This document shows, piece after piece, positions 39,323 through 51,936 of a stretch of DNA of 64,000 bases. The stretch is from Metopolophium dirhodum (Eukaryota > Arthropoda > Insecta > Hemiptera > Aphididae): positions 9,672,001 to 9,736,000 of the forward strand of contig NC_083567.1 of the NCBI RefSeq assembly GCF_019925205.1, given 5' to 3'. Below the pieces are notes generated by a model. It was not told the origin of the DNA. It saw nothing but the letters and a program-made list of their open reading frames with translations, and did no database searches. Every line of letters begins with the position of its first letter. The first letter of the stretch is position 1. Position numbers and translations under genes: made by a program.

Positions 39323-42300
39323 ATGAATTTTCAAGTCAATACAAAATATTCAACTAGAGTTACAATACTAAAAAAAAAATTGAAGAAGGGTGTTGGCGCC
39401 CGCAGGCAAATGCATTTTAGGAAACTAAAAAAAAAATTTGAAAAATTTAACTTTAGGTATACACATTACAAAGTACAAACTAAAATGTCCGGAATCTTAA
39501 ACAGAAAAAACTATTCCAAATATTTAGTTCATTAAAGAATGATTATTCATAGGGCACCAAGTTATCAATTTTCAAGTCAATACAAAATATTCAACTAGAG
39601 TTACATGACTAAAAAAAAAAATTGAGGGAGGGTGTTGGCGCCTACAGGCAAATGCATTTTAGAAAACAAAAAAAAAATTTGAAAAAAATTTTACAGAAGA
39701 AAAATACATTTCAAAGTTCAAACTAAAATGCCCAGAATATTAAACAAAAAAAACTATTTAAAATATTTATTTCATTAAACAAGGATTATTCAAGAGGTAC
39801 CAGATTGTCAATGTTTAAAAAATTTGGCTAGAGGTTAAATCATAATAAAAAATTGAAGGAGGGTGTTGGCGCCCGCAGGCAAATGCATTTTAGGAAACCA
39901 AAAAAAAATGTTGAAAAAATTTAACCGTAGGAATACACATTACAAAGCACAAACTAAAATGCCCAGAATATTAAACAAAAAAAAACTATATAAAATATTT
40001 ATTTCATTAAACAAGGATTATTAAAGAGGTACCAGATTGTCAATGTTTAAAAAATTTGGCTAGAGGTTAAATCATAATAAAAAATTGAAGGAGGGTGTTG
40101 GCGCCCGCAGGCAAATGCATTTTAGGAGACCAAAAAAAAATTTTGAAAAAATTTAACCGTAGGAATACACATTACAAAGCACAAACTAAAATGCCCAGAA
40201 TCTTAAACAGAAAAAACTATTCCAAATATTTAGTTCATTAAAGAATGATTATTCATAGGGCACCCGATAGTCAATGTTTCAAAAGTTTGGCTAGAGTTAA
40301 CATCATAAAAAAAAAATTAAAAGGGTGTTGGCGCCCGCAGGCAAATGCATTTTAGGAAACAAAAAAAAATTTTGAAAAATTTAACTGTAGGAATACACAT
40401 TACAAAGTACAAACTAAAATGCCCAGAATCTTAAACAAAAAAAACCATTTACAATATTTAGTTCATTAATGATAAGGATTATTCAAGGATACTCGATAGT
40501 AAATGTTTAAAAAATTTGGCTAGAGGTTAAATCATAAAATAAAAATTGAAGGAGGGGGTTGGCGCCCGCAGGCAAATGCATTTTAGAAAACAAAAAAAAA
40601 AAATTTGGAAATATTTTACAAAAGAAAAATACATTTCAAAGTTCAAACTAAAATGCCCAGAATATTAAACAGAAAAAACTATTCCAAATATTTAGTTCAT
40701 TAAAGAATGATTATTCATAGGGCACCAAGTTATGAATTTTCAAGTCAATAAAAAATATTCAACTAGAGTTACAATACTATAAAAAAAATTGAAGGAGGGT
40801 GTTGGCGCCCGCAGGCAAATGCATTTTAGTAAACCAAAAAAAAATTTTGAAAAAATTTAACCGTAGGAATACACATTACAAAGTACAAACTAAAATGCCC
40901 AGATTCTTAAACAAAAAAACCTATTTAAAATATTTAGTTCATTAATGATAAGGATTATTCAAGGGTACCCGATTGTCAATGTTTAAAAATTTGGCTAGAG
41001 GTAAAATCATAAAAAAAAAATTGAAGGAGGGTGTTGGCGCCCGCAGCCAAATGCATTTTAGGAAACTAAAAAAAAAATTTTGAAAAAATTTAACTGTAGG
41101 AATACACATGACAAAGCACAAACTAAAATGCCCAGAATCTTAAACAGGAAAAACTATTCCAAATATTTAGTTCATTAAAGAATGATTATTCATAGGGCAC
41201 CAAGTTATGAATTTTCAAGTCAATAAAAAATATTCAACTAGAGTTACAATACTAAAAAAAAAATTGAAGGAGGGTGTTGGCGCCCGCAGGCAAATGCATT
41301 TTAGTAAACCAAAAAAAAATTTTGAAAAAATTTAACCGTAGGAATACACATTACAAAGCACAAACTAAAATGCCCAGAATATTAAACAAAAAAAACTATA
41401 TAAAATATTTATTTCATTAAACAAGGATTATTCAAGAGGTACCAGATTGTCAATGTTTAAAAAATTTGGCTAGAGGTTAAATCATAATAAAAAATTGAAG
41501 GAGGGTGTTGGCGCCCGCAGGCAAATGCATTTTAGGAGACCAAAAAAAAATTTTGAAAAAATTTAACCGTAGGAATACACATTACAAAGCACAAACTAAA
41601 ATGCCCAGAATCTTAAACAGAAAAAACTATTCCAAATATTTAGTTCATTAAAGAATGATTATTCATAGGGCACCCGATAGTCAATGTTTCAAAAGTTTGG
41701 CTAGAGTTAACATCATAAAAAAAAAATTAAAAGGGTGTTGGCGCCCGCAGGCAAATGCATTTTAGGAAACAAAAAAAAATTTTGAAAAATTTAACTGTAG
41801 GAATACACATTACAAAGTACAAACTAAAATGCCCAGAATCTTAAACAAAAAAAACCATTTACAATATTTAGTTCATTAATGATAAGGATTATTCAAGGGT
41901 ACCCGATTGTCAATGTTTAAAAATTTGGCTAGAGGTAAAATCATAAAAAAAAAATTGAAGGAGGGTGTTGGCGCCCGCAGCCAAATGCATTTTAGGAAAC
42001 TAAAAAAAAAATTTTGAAAAAATTTAACTGTAGGAATACACATGACAAAGCACAAACTAAAATGCCCAGAATCTTAAACAGGAAAAACTATTCCAAATAT
42101 TTAGTTCATTAAAGAATGATTATTCATAGGGCACCAAGTTATCAATTTTTAAGTCAATACAAAATATTCAACTAGAGTTACATTACTAAAAAAAAAAATT
42201 GAAGGAGGGTGTTGGCGCCCGCAGGCAAATACATTTTAGGAAACCAAAAAAAAATTTTGAAAAAATTTAACTGTAGGAATACACATGACAAAGCACAAAC

Positions 42301-45300
42301 TAAAATGCCCAGAATCTTAAACAGGAAAAACTATTCCAAATATTTAGTTCATTAAAGAATGATTATTCATAGGGCACCAAGTTATCAATTTTTAAGTCAA
42401 TACAAAATATTCAACTAGAGTTACATTACTAAAAAAAAAAATTGAAGGAGGGTGTTGGCGCCCGCAGGCAAATGCATTTTAGTAAACCAAAAAAAAATTT
42501 TGAAAAAATTTAACCGTAGGAATACACATTACAAAGTACAAACTAAAATGCCCAGATTCTTAAACAAAAAAACCTATTTAAAATATTTAGTTCATTAATG
42601 ATAAGGATTATTCAAGGGTACCCGATTGTCAATGTTTAAAAATTTGGCTAGAGGTAAAATCATAAAAAAAAAATTGAAGGAGGGTGTTGGCGCCCGCAGC
42701 CAAATGCATTTTAGGAAACTAAAAAAAAAATTTTGAAAAAATTTAACTGTAGGAATACACATGACAAAGCACAAACTAAAATGCCCAGAATCTTAAACAG
42801 GAAAAACTATTCCAAATATTTAGTTCATTAAAGAATGATTATTCATAGGGCACCAAGTTATCAATTTTTAAGTCAATACAAAATATTCAACTAGAGTTAC
42901 ATTACTAAAAAAAAAAATTGAAGGAGGGTGTTGGCGCCCGCAGGCAAATACATTTTAGGAAACCAAAAAAAAATTTTGAAAAAATTTAACTGTAGGAATA
43001 CACATGACAAAGCACAAACTAAAATGCCCAGAATCTTAAACAGAAAAAACTATTCCAAATATTTAGTTCATTAAAGAATGATTATTCATAGGGCACCAAG
43101 TTATGAATTTTCAAGTCAATACAAAATATTCAACTAGAGTTACAATACTAAAAAAAAAATTGAAGAAGGGTGTTGGCGCCCGCAGGCAAATGCATTTTAG
43201 GAAACTAAAAAAAAAATTTGAAAAATTTAACTTTAGGTATACACATTACAAAGTACAAACTAAAATGTCCGGAATCTTAAACAGAAAAAACTATTCCAAA
43301 TATTTAGTTCATTAAAGAATGATTATTCATAGGGCACCAAGTTATCAATTTTCAAGTCAATACAAAATATTCAACTAGAGTTACATGACTAAAAAAAAAA
43401 ATTGAGGGAGGGTGTTGGCGCCTACAGGCAAATGCATTTTAGAAAACAAAAAAAAAATTTGAAAAAAATTTTACAGAAGAAAAATACATTTCAAAGTTCA
43501 AACTAAAATGCCCAGAATATTAAACAAAAAAAACTATTTAAAATATTTATTTCATTAAACAAGGATTATTCAAGAGGTACCAGATTGTCAATGTTTAAAA
43601 AATTTGGCTAGAGGTTAAATCATAATAAAAAATTGAAGGAGGGTGTTGGCGCCCGCAGGCAAATGCATTTTAGGAAACCAAAAAAAAATGTTGAAAAAAT
43701 TTAACCGTAGGAATACACATTACAAAGCACAAACTAAAATGCCCAGAATATTAAACAAAAAAAACTATATAAAATATTTATTTCATTAAACAAGGATTAT
43801 TAAAGAGGTACCAGATTGTCAATGTTTAAAAAATTTGGCTAGAGGTTAAATCATAATAAAAAATTGAAGGAGGGTGTTGGCGCCCGCAGGCAAATGCATT
43901 TTAGGAGACCAAAAAAAAATTTTGAAAAAATTTAACCGTAGGAATACACATTACAAAGCACAAACTAAAATGCCCAGAATCTTAAACAGAAAAAACTATT
44001 CCAAATATTTAGTTCATTAAAGAATGATTATTCATAGGGCACCCGATAGTCAATGTTTCAAAAGTTTGGCTAGAGTTAACATCATAAAAAAAAAATTAAA
44101 AGGGTGTTGGCGCCCGCAGGCAAATGCATTTTAGGAAACAAAAAAAAATTTTGAAAAATTTAACTGTAGGAATACACATTACAAAGTACAAACTAAAATG
44201 CCCAGAATCTTAAACAAAAAAAACCATTTACAATATTTAGTTCATTAATGATAAGGATTATTCAAGGATACTCGATAGTAAATGTTTAAAAAATTTGGCT
44301 AGAGGTTAAATCATAAAATAAAAATTGAAGGAGGGGGTTGGCGCCCGCAGGCAAATGCATTTTAGAAAACAAAAAAAAAAAATTTGGAAATATTTTACAA
44401 AAGAAAAATACATTTCAAAGTTCAAACTAAAATGCCCAGAATATTAAACAGAAAAAACTATTCCAAATATTTAGTTCATTAAAGAATGATTATTCATAGG
44501 GCACCAAGTTATGAATTTTCAAGTCAATAAAAAATATTCAACTAGAGTTACAATACTATAAAAAAAATTGAAGGAGGGTGTTGGCGCCCGCAGGCAAATG
44601 CATTTTAGTAAACCAAAAAAAAATTTTGAAAAAATTTAACTGTAGGAATACACATGACAAAGCACAAACTAAAATGCCCAGAATCTTAAACAGGAAAAAC
44701 TATTCCAAATATTTAGTTCATTAAAGAATGATTATTCATAGGGCACCAAGTTATGAATTTTCAAGTCAATAAAAAATATTCAACTAGAGTTACAATACTA
44801 AAAAAAAAATTGAAGGAGGGTGTTGGCGCCCGCAGGCAAATGCATTTTAGTAAACCAAAAAAAAATTTTGAAAAAATTTAACCGTAGGAATACACATTAC
44901 AAAGTACAAACTAAAATGCCCAGATTCTTAAACAAAAAAACCTATTTAAAATATTTAGTTCATTAATGATAAGGATTATTCAAGGGTACCCGATTGTCAA
45001 TGTTTAAAAATTTGGCTACAGGTAAAATCATAAAAAAAAAATTGAAGAAGGGTGTTGCCGCCCGCAGGCAAATGCATTTTAGGAAACTAAAAAAAAAATT
45101 TGAAAAATTTAACTTTAGGTATACACATTACAAAGTACAAACTAAAATGTCCAGAATCTTAAACAGAAAAAACTATTCCAAATATTTAGTTCATTAAAGA
45201 ATGATTATTCAAAGGGCACCAAGTTATCAATTTTCAAGTCAATACAAAATATTCAACTAGAGTTACATTACTAAAAAAAAAAATTGAGGGAGGGTGTTGG

Positions 45301-48300
45301 CGCCTGCAGGCAAATGCATTTTAGAAAACAAAAAAAAATTTGGAAAAAATTTTACAGAAGAAAAATACATTTCAAAGTTCAAACTAAAATGCCCAGAATA
45401 TTTAACAAAAAAAAACTATTTAAAATATTTATTTCATTAAACAAGGATTATTCAAGAGGTACCAGATTGTCAATGTTTAAAAAATTTGGCTAGAGGTTAA
45501 ATCATAATAAAAAATTGAAGGAGGGTGTTGGCGCCCGCAGGCAAATGCATTTTAGGAAACCAAAAAAAAATGTTGAAAAAATTTAACCGTAGGAATACAC
45601 ATTACAAAGCACAAACTAAAATGCCCAGAATCTTAAACAGAAAAAACTATTCCAAATATTTAGTTCATTAAAGAATGATTATTCAAGGGTACCCGATTGT
45701 CAATGTTTAAAAATTTGGCTAGAGGTAAAATCATAAAAAAAAAATTGAAGGAGGGTGTTGGCGCCCGCAGCCAAATGCATTTTAGGAAACTAAAAAAAAA
45801 ATTTTGAAAAAATTTAACTGTAGGAATACACATGACAAAGCACAAACTAAAATGCCCAGAATCTTAAACAGGAAAAACTATTCCAAATATTTAGTTCATT
45901 AAAGAATGATTATTCATAGGGCACCAAGTTATCAATTTTTAAGTCAATACAAAATATTCAACTAGAGTTACATTACTAAAAAAAAAAATTGAAGGAGGGT
46001 GTTGGCGCCCGCAGGCAAATACATTTTAGGAAACCAAAAAAAAATTTTGAAAAAATTTAACTGTAGGAATACACATGACAAAGCACAAACTAAAATGCCC
46101 AGAATCTTAAACAGAAAAAACTATTCCAAATATTTAGTTCATTAAAGAATGATTATTCATAGGGCACCAAGTTATGAATTTTCAAGTCAATACAAAATAT
46201 TCAACTAGAGTTACAATACTAAAAAAAAAATTGAAGAAGGGTGTTGGCGCCCGCAGGCAAATGCATTTTAGGAAACTAAAAAAAAAATTTGAAAAATTTA
46301 ACTTTAGGTATACACATTACAAAGTACAAACTAAAATGTCCGGAATCTTAAACAGAAAAAACTATTCCAAATATTTAGTTCATTAAAGAATGATTATTCA
46401 TAGGGCACCAAGTTATCAATTTTCAAGTCAATACAAAATATTCAACTAGAGTTACATGACTAAAAAAAAAAATTGAGGGAGGGTGTTGGCGCCTACAGGC
46501 AAATGCATTTTAGAAAACAAAAAAAAAATTTGAAAAAAATTTTACAGAAGAAAAATACATTTCAAAGTTCAAACTAAAATGCCCAGAATATTAAACAAAA
46601 AAAACTATTTAAAATATTTATTTCATTAAACAAGGATTATTCAAGAGGTACCAGATTGTCAATGTTTAAAAAATTTGGCTAGAGTTAACATCATAAAAAA
46701 AAAATTAAAAGGGTGTTGGCGCCCGCAGGCAAATGCATTTTAGGAAACAAAAAAAAATTTTGAAAAATTTAACTGTAGGAATACACATTACAAAGTACAA
46801 ACTAAAATGCCCAGAATCTTAAACAAAAAAAACCATTTACAATATTTAGTTCATTAATGATAAGGATTATTCAAGGATACTCGATAGTAAATGTTTAAAA
46901 AATTTGGCTAGAGGTTAAATCATAAAATAAAAATTGAAGGAGGGGGTTGGCGCCCGCAGGCAAATGCATTTTAGAAAACAAAAAAAAAAAATTTGGAAAT
47001 ATTTTACAAAAGAAAAATACATTTCAAAGTTCAAACTAAAATGCCCAGAATATTAAACAGAAAAAACTATTCCAAATATTTAGTTCATTAAAGAATGATT
47101 ATTCATAGGGCACCAAGTTATGAATTTTCAAGTCAATAAAAAATATTCAACTAGAGTTACAATACTATAAAAAAAATTGAAGGAGGGTGTTGGCGCCCGC
47201 AGGCAAATGCATTTTAGTAAACCAAAAAAAAATTTTGAAAAAATTTAACCGTAGGAATACACATTACAAAGTACAAACTAAAATGCCCAGATTCTTAAAC
47301 AAAAAAACCTATTTAAAATATTTAGTTCATTAATGATAAGGATTATTCAAGGGTACCCGATTGTCAATGTTTAAAAATTTGGCTAGAGGTAAAATCATAA
47401 AAAAAAAATTGAAGGAGGGTGTTGGCGCCCGCAGCCAAATGCATTTTAGGAAACTAAAAAAAAAATTTTGAAAAAATTTAACTGTAGGAATACACATGAC
47501 AAAGCACAAACTAAAATGCCCAGAATCTTAAACAGGAAAAACTATTCCAAATATTTAGTTCATTAAAGAATGATTATTCATAGGGCACCAAGTTATGAAT
47601 TTTCAAGTCAATAAAAAATATTCAACTAGAGTTACAATACTAAAAAAAAAATTGAAGGAGGGTGTTGGCGCCCGCAGGCAAATGCATTTTAGTAAACCAA
47701 AAAAAAATTTTGAAAAAATTTAACTGTAGGAATACACATTACAAAGCACAAACTAAAATGCCCAGAATATTAAACAAAAAAAACTATATAAAATATTTAT
47801 TTCATTAAACAAGGATTATTCAAGAGGTACCAGATTGTCAATGTTTAAAAAATTTGGCTAGAGGTTAAATCATAATAAAAAATTGAAGGAGGGTGTTGGC
47901 GCCCGCAGGCAAATGCATTTTAGGAGACCAAAAAAAAATTTTGAAAAAATTTAACCGTAGGAATACACATTACAAAGCACAAACTAAAATGCCCAGAATC
48001 TTAAACAGAAAAAACTATTCCAAATATTTAGTTCATTAAAGAATGATTATTCATAGGGCACCCGATAGTCAATGTTTCAAAAGTTTGGCTAGAGTTAACA
48101 TCATAAAAAAAAAATTAAAAGGGTGTTGGCGCCCGCAGGCAAATGCATTTTAGGAAACAAAAAAAAATTTTGAAAAATTTAACTGTAGGAATACACATTA
48201 CAAAGTACAAACTAAAATGCCCAGAATCTTAAACAAAAAAAACCATTTACAATATTTAGTTCATTAATGATAAGGATTATTCAAGGATACTCGATAGTAA

Positions 48301-49731
48301 ATGTTTAAAAAATTTGGCTAGAGGTTAAATCATAAAATAAAAATTGAAGGAGGGGGTTGGCGCCCGCAGGCAAATGCATTTTAGAAAACAAAAAAAAAAA
48401 ATTTGGAAATATTTTACAAAAGAAAAATACATTTCAAAGTTCAAACTAAAATGCCCAGAATATTAAACAGAAAAAACTATTTAAAATATTTATTTCATTA
48501 AACAAGGATTATTCAAGAGGTACCAGATTGTCAATGTTTAAAAAATTTGGCTAGAGGTTAAATCATAATAAAAAATTGAAGGAGGGTGTTGGCGCCCGCA
48601 GGCAAATGCATTTTAGGAAACCAAAAAAAAATGTTGAAAAAATTTAACCGTAGGAATACACATTACAAAGCACAAACTAAAATGCCCAGAATCTTAAACA
48701 GAAAAAACTATTCCAAATATTTAGTTCATTAAAGAATGATTATTCATAGGGCACCAAGTTATGAATTTTCAAGTCAATACAAAATATTCAACTAGAGTTA
48801 CAATACAAAAAAAAAAATTGAAGGAGGGTGTTGGCGCCCGCAGGCAAATGCATTTTAGTAAACCAAAAAAAAATTTTGAAAAAATTTAACCGTAGGAATA
48901 CACATTACAAAGTACAAACTAAAATGCCTAGATTCTTAAACAAAAAAACCTATTTAAAATATTTAGTTCATTAATGATAAGGATTATTCAAGGGTACCCG
49001 ATTGTCAATGTTTAAAAATTTGGCTAGAGGTAAAATCATAAAAAAAAAATTGAAGGAGGGTGTTGGCGCCCGCAGGCAAATGCATTTTAGGAAACTAAAA
49101 AAAAAATTTGAAAAATTTAACTTTAGGTATACACATTACAAAGTACAAACTAAAATGTCCAGAATCTTAAACAGAAAAAACTATTCCAAATATTTAGTTC
49201 ATTAAAGAATGATTATTCATAGGGCACCAAGTTATCAATTTTCAAGTCAATACAAAATATTCAACTAGAGTTACATTACTAAAAAAAAAAATTGAGGGAG
49301 GGTGTTGGCGCCTGCAGGCAAATGCATTTTAGAAAACAAAAAAAAATTTGGAAAAAATTTTACAGAAGAAAAATACATTTCAAAGTTCAAACTAAAATGC
49401 CCAGAATATTAAACAAAAAAAACTATTTAAAATATTTATTTCATTAAACAAGGATTATTCAAGAGGTACCAGATTGTCAATGTTTAAAAAATTTGGCTAG
49501 AGGTTAAATCATAATAAAAAATTGAAGGAGGGTGTTGGCGCCCGCAGGCAAATGCATTTTAGGAAACCAAAAAAAAATGTTGAAAAAATTTAACCGTAGG
49601 AATACACATTACAAAGCACAAACTAAAATGCCCAGAATCTTAAACAGAAAAAACTATTCCAAATATTTAGTTCATTAATGATAAGGATTATTCAAGGGTA
49701 CCCGATTGTCAATGTTTAAAAAATTTGGCTA
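39323..49731 (-). repeat. 10.41-kb super-repeat, copy 2 (end altered)
   Basis: Landmarks repeat with an offset of 10,409-10,410 bp from copy 1: 28914 to 39323, 32694 to 43103, 35764 to 46174, and the rare GTTGCCGCCC monomer 34585 to 44994. The one-base offset comes from A-tract length changes (for example near 39980 and 45410). After about 47700 the monomer order departs from copy 1, so the tail is not a full copy. Confidence 0.85.
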
Positions 49732-50011
49732 GAGGTAAAATCATAAAAAAAAATTGAAGGAGGGTGTTGGCGCCCGCAGGCAAATGCATTTTAGGAAACC
49801 AAAAAAAAATTTTGAAAAATTTTTACTGTAGGAATACACATTACAAAGTACAAACTAAAATGCCCAGATTCTTGAACAAAAAAACCTATTTAAAATATTT
49901 AGTTCATTAAACAATGATTATTTACAGGCACCAAGTTATCAATTTTCCTGTCTATACTAAATATTCAAGTAGAGTTACATTACAAAAAAAAATATGAAGT
50001 AGGGTGTTGGC

Positions 50012-50420
50012 GCTGTCTTGTCAGTGTTTAAAAAATCGATATAGAAAGATCTAGATAGGAATTAAATAACAGATAAAAATTCTCTGAAGACTCACAAATT
50101 TGAAAATATTCATATTAAAAATCAATTGAATTAAATTTATGAAAAAAAATTGAAAGGGGAACGTGGGCTACCGCTATCATATTGCACCAAGTTGTTAATG
50201 TTTTAAAAGAAGATACATATAAAAGAATCAAAAAAAGTTAAATATATAAAAATATTAATTGAATGGGGAACGTGAGAGAACCTATTTCAAATTATATAGT
50301 ATGTACACAGGTACTCAGCGTACTCCCAGGTATAGCCGGTTAATCTTAAAAAATTTTTATACAAAATATCTACTAGAGTTAAATGAAGTGAAAAAAAAAA
50401 TTGTTTGAGAAATCTGGGTG
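50012..50420 (-). repeat. Degenerate monomers at the outer edge of the right array
   Basis: Mirror of 1500-1925. TACAAAATATCTACTAGAGT (from about 50360) and the following A-tract are a decayed class II linker (intact form TACAAAATATTCAACTAGAG), and GAAAGGGGAACGTGGG (about 50150) is a decayed core. It shows that the array once extended, or arose, further out. Confidence 0.7.
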
Positions 50421-51155
50421 AAATAACACTAAACAAAAGAATACGCTGGAAGCTAAATACTGCAATACATATTAACTACAATCCAAAAACTAGGTGTTGT
50501 TTATATTATAATAATGCGAACAGTTATTATGATCAGAGGTGTATCACGGTAATATATGTATTAGAAAATGTATAAAAATGAATGTAAATTATAAAGGATG
50601 CAAAGAAATTAAATGATAAAAGGTCCTGCACGCACTCTATTATGTGATTGTAATTTATAAAGGACATGAAATGTTTAATTTAAAATAATATTGTGTTTGG
50701 TGGGTCTACAGTCAATATTAAATTACAAACTATAAAGTCTAAATGCAAATAAAAACATAGTCAGATATCTGTTTTAGTCTTTGTAAATATGTGCGGAAAA
50801 AAGTTAGATTTAGTACAATGTAAAAAAATGTGGAAAGGAAACGCTGAGAATTCTTTGACAATAGGATATTAAAACACAAAACCATATATTAAATTAAAAC
50901 TATTGATTTTATACATTTTCTATTTACAAAAACTCATTAGTCATAAGTATTGAAAACCTTATAAAACCCTAATAAAATAATATTTTGTTATATTTTAAAA
51001 TACATTTTATAATTTGTTGTGGTAAAAAAAATCATTATTTAATGTTGGCTGTATTTAAGTTTTTTATAACTATACTGGTACAACTCTTGCTGACAGTCTT
51101 TAAGACCGTGTTAAAAACTATGATAATTAGTTAACATCTCATTTCCTGCCCTATC

Positions 51156-51176
51156 TTAACCTAACCTAACCTAACC
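51156..51176 (-). repeat. Short (TTAGG)n tract in right arm
   Basis: Four CCTAA units in reverse complement to the tract at 760-780. Its conservation in both arms shows it was present in the ancestral arm. Confidence 0.7.
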
Positions 51177-51461
51177 AAATTAATAATATTTAAATATTTT
51201 CTTTCATTGTTATGTTTACAATATCGAATACCTTGATAGTTAGTAGGAAAAGATCATTGCAAAGCTCACGACCGGTGATGGTAGTCGTCTATCATCACCA
51301 TAGCTTCAACCAACTATAGGTTTAGCTAACTAACCTTCTTATGACTCATTAGGACACTTTGAATAAAAAGATCCTGATTTGCAGGTTGCTGAACTTAAGT
51401 GTTTGATTATCAAGTCGATCCTTTGACTGTTGACACCTTAATCCATGCTATGGATGAAGCC

Positions 51462-51650
51462 CATAGATAATAAAGATATGGATAGTCCACGCCTATGTTA
51501 AATACATTTGAGGTCGCGTTCCCGCGGAAGGCAATTGAGGCTCCTTTATATTGATAGTCGATACTCGATATAGGTATACTTTATTTGGCCTCAATTGTTC
51601 CCCTCGAAGACCGCTGATAAGACCATTATGTTATATCTTTATTATCTATG
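51462..51650. repeat. Imperfect hairpin inside the right arm
   Basis: CATAGATAATAAAGATAT at 51462-51479 and its reverse complement at 51633-51650; counterpart of 286-474. Confidence 0.75.
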
Positions 51651-51936
51651 ATGGAGCCATACCCAGCTCACTCGTGTAAACAATTTGAAGCATATAAAAG
51701 CGATTTATCAGCATCTATCCTCTCACAACACACACTTGGACACAACACATGCACATGAAAGGTTTTTTTTTTAAAACAACATTTTTAATGATTTTTTTAA
51801 AAATACCAGGATAATGTCGAGCATGGGAGCAACTTTATAACCTATTCAACTAATTTTATTGAAACATGATATGGAGGATGGTCCTTTTGGTCGTCCAGTG
51901 TCCACAAATGCATAATATGAAATCCCAGACCTGTCC

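Larger units (their letters stand above)
24203..50012 (-). repeat. Right tandem array, about 236-bp monomer, roughly 110 copies
   Basis: The monomer is the reverse complement of the left-array unit. Landmarks in order on the plus strand: GGATTATTCAAGGGTACC, TTGGCTAGAGGT, an A-tract, GAAGGAGGGTGTTGGCGCCC, GCAGGCAAATGCATTTTAGG, A-tract, GGAATACACATTACAAAG, CAAACTAAAATGCCCAGAAT, ATATTTAGTTCATTAA. Two linker classes exist: class I (CCCGATTGTCAATGTTTAAA) and class II (CACCAAGTTATCAATTTTCA), the latter about 11 bp longer. Short 60-70 codon frames recur in it but are products of the repeat, not genes. GGCGCC and AAATGCATTT are palindromes present once in most monomers. The last monomer (about 49900-50012) is diverged. 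Confidence 0.95.
1..51936. other. Giant inverted-repeat structure, Foldback-like, enclosing two host genes
   Basis: Bases 1-4445 and 24203-51936 are reverse complements of one another in overall plan. The outermost bases of the left arm (GGACAGGTCTGGGATTTCAT) are found in reverse complement at the end of the right arm near 51936. Each arm has an outer single-copy part, degenerate monomers, then an inward-pointing tandem array. The loop is about 19.7 kb with two spliced genes. Long inverted arms with internal tandem repeats are known from Foldback and Galileo transposons of Drosophila; assigning this structure to that type is inference, since no transposase is visible. The left arm starts at the first base of the window, so its true outer end and any target-site duplication cannot be seen. 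It may be one composite element or two independent insertions in opposite orientation. Confidence 0.6.
50420..51936 (-). repeat. Right arm, outer single-copy portion of the long inverted repeat
   Basis: Reverse complement of about 1-1500. Differences are modest: scattered substitutions and small indels. Includes the mirror hairpin (51462-51650) and the mirror telomere-type tract. The sequence after CCTGTCC at 51936 cannot be compared, because the left arm begins at the first base of the window. Confidence 0.9.

Noticed and set aside
25133..49205. Repeated 60-70 codon frames in the right array (for example at 28914, 32694, 34585, 39323, 43103, 49002)
   Set aside because: They fall at the same place in each monomer, are K/F-rich from A- and T-tracts, have no signal, domain or splice context, and are broken by indels in most copies. 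They are by-products of the satellite.
24203..50012. CRISPR array
   Set aside because: The units are full 230-246 bp tandem monomers without unique spacers, in eukaryotic DNA.
1..51936. Maverick/Polinton or other large self-synthesising element
   Set aside because: No polymerase, integrase, capsid or ATPase frames are present between the arms; only host-type spliced genes.
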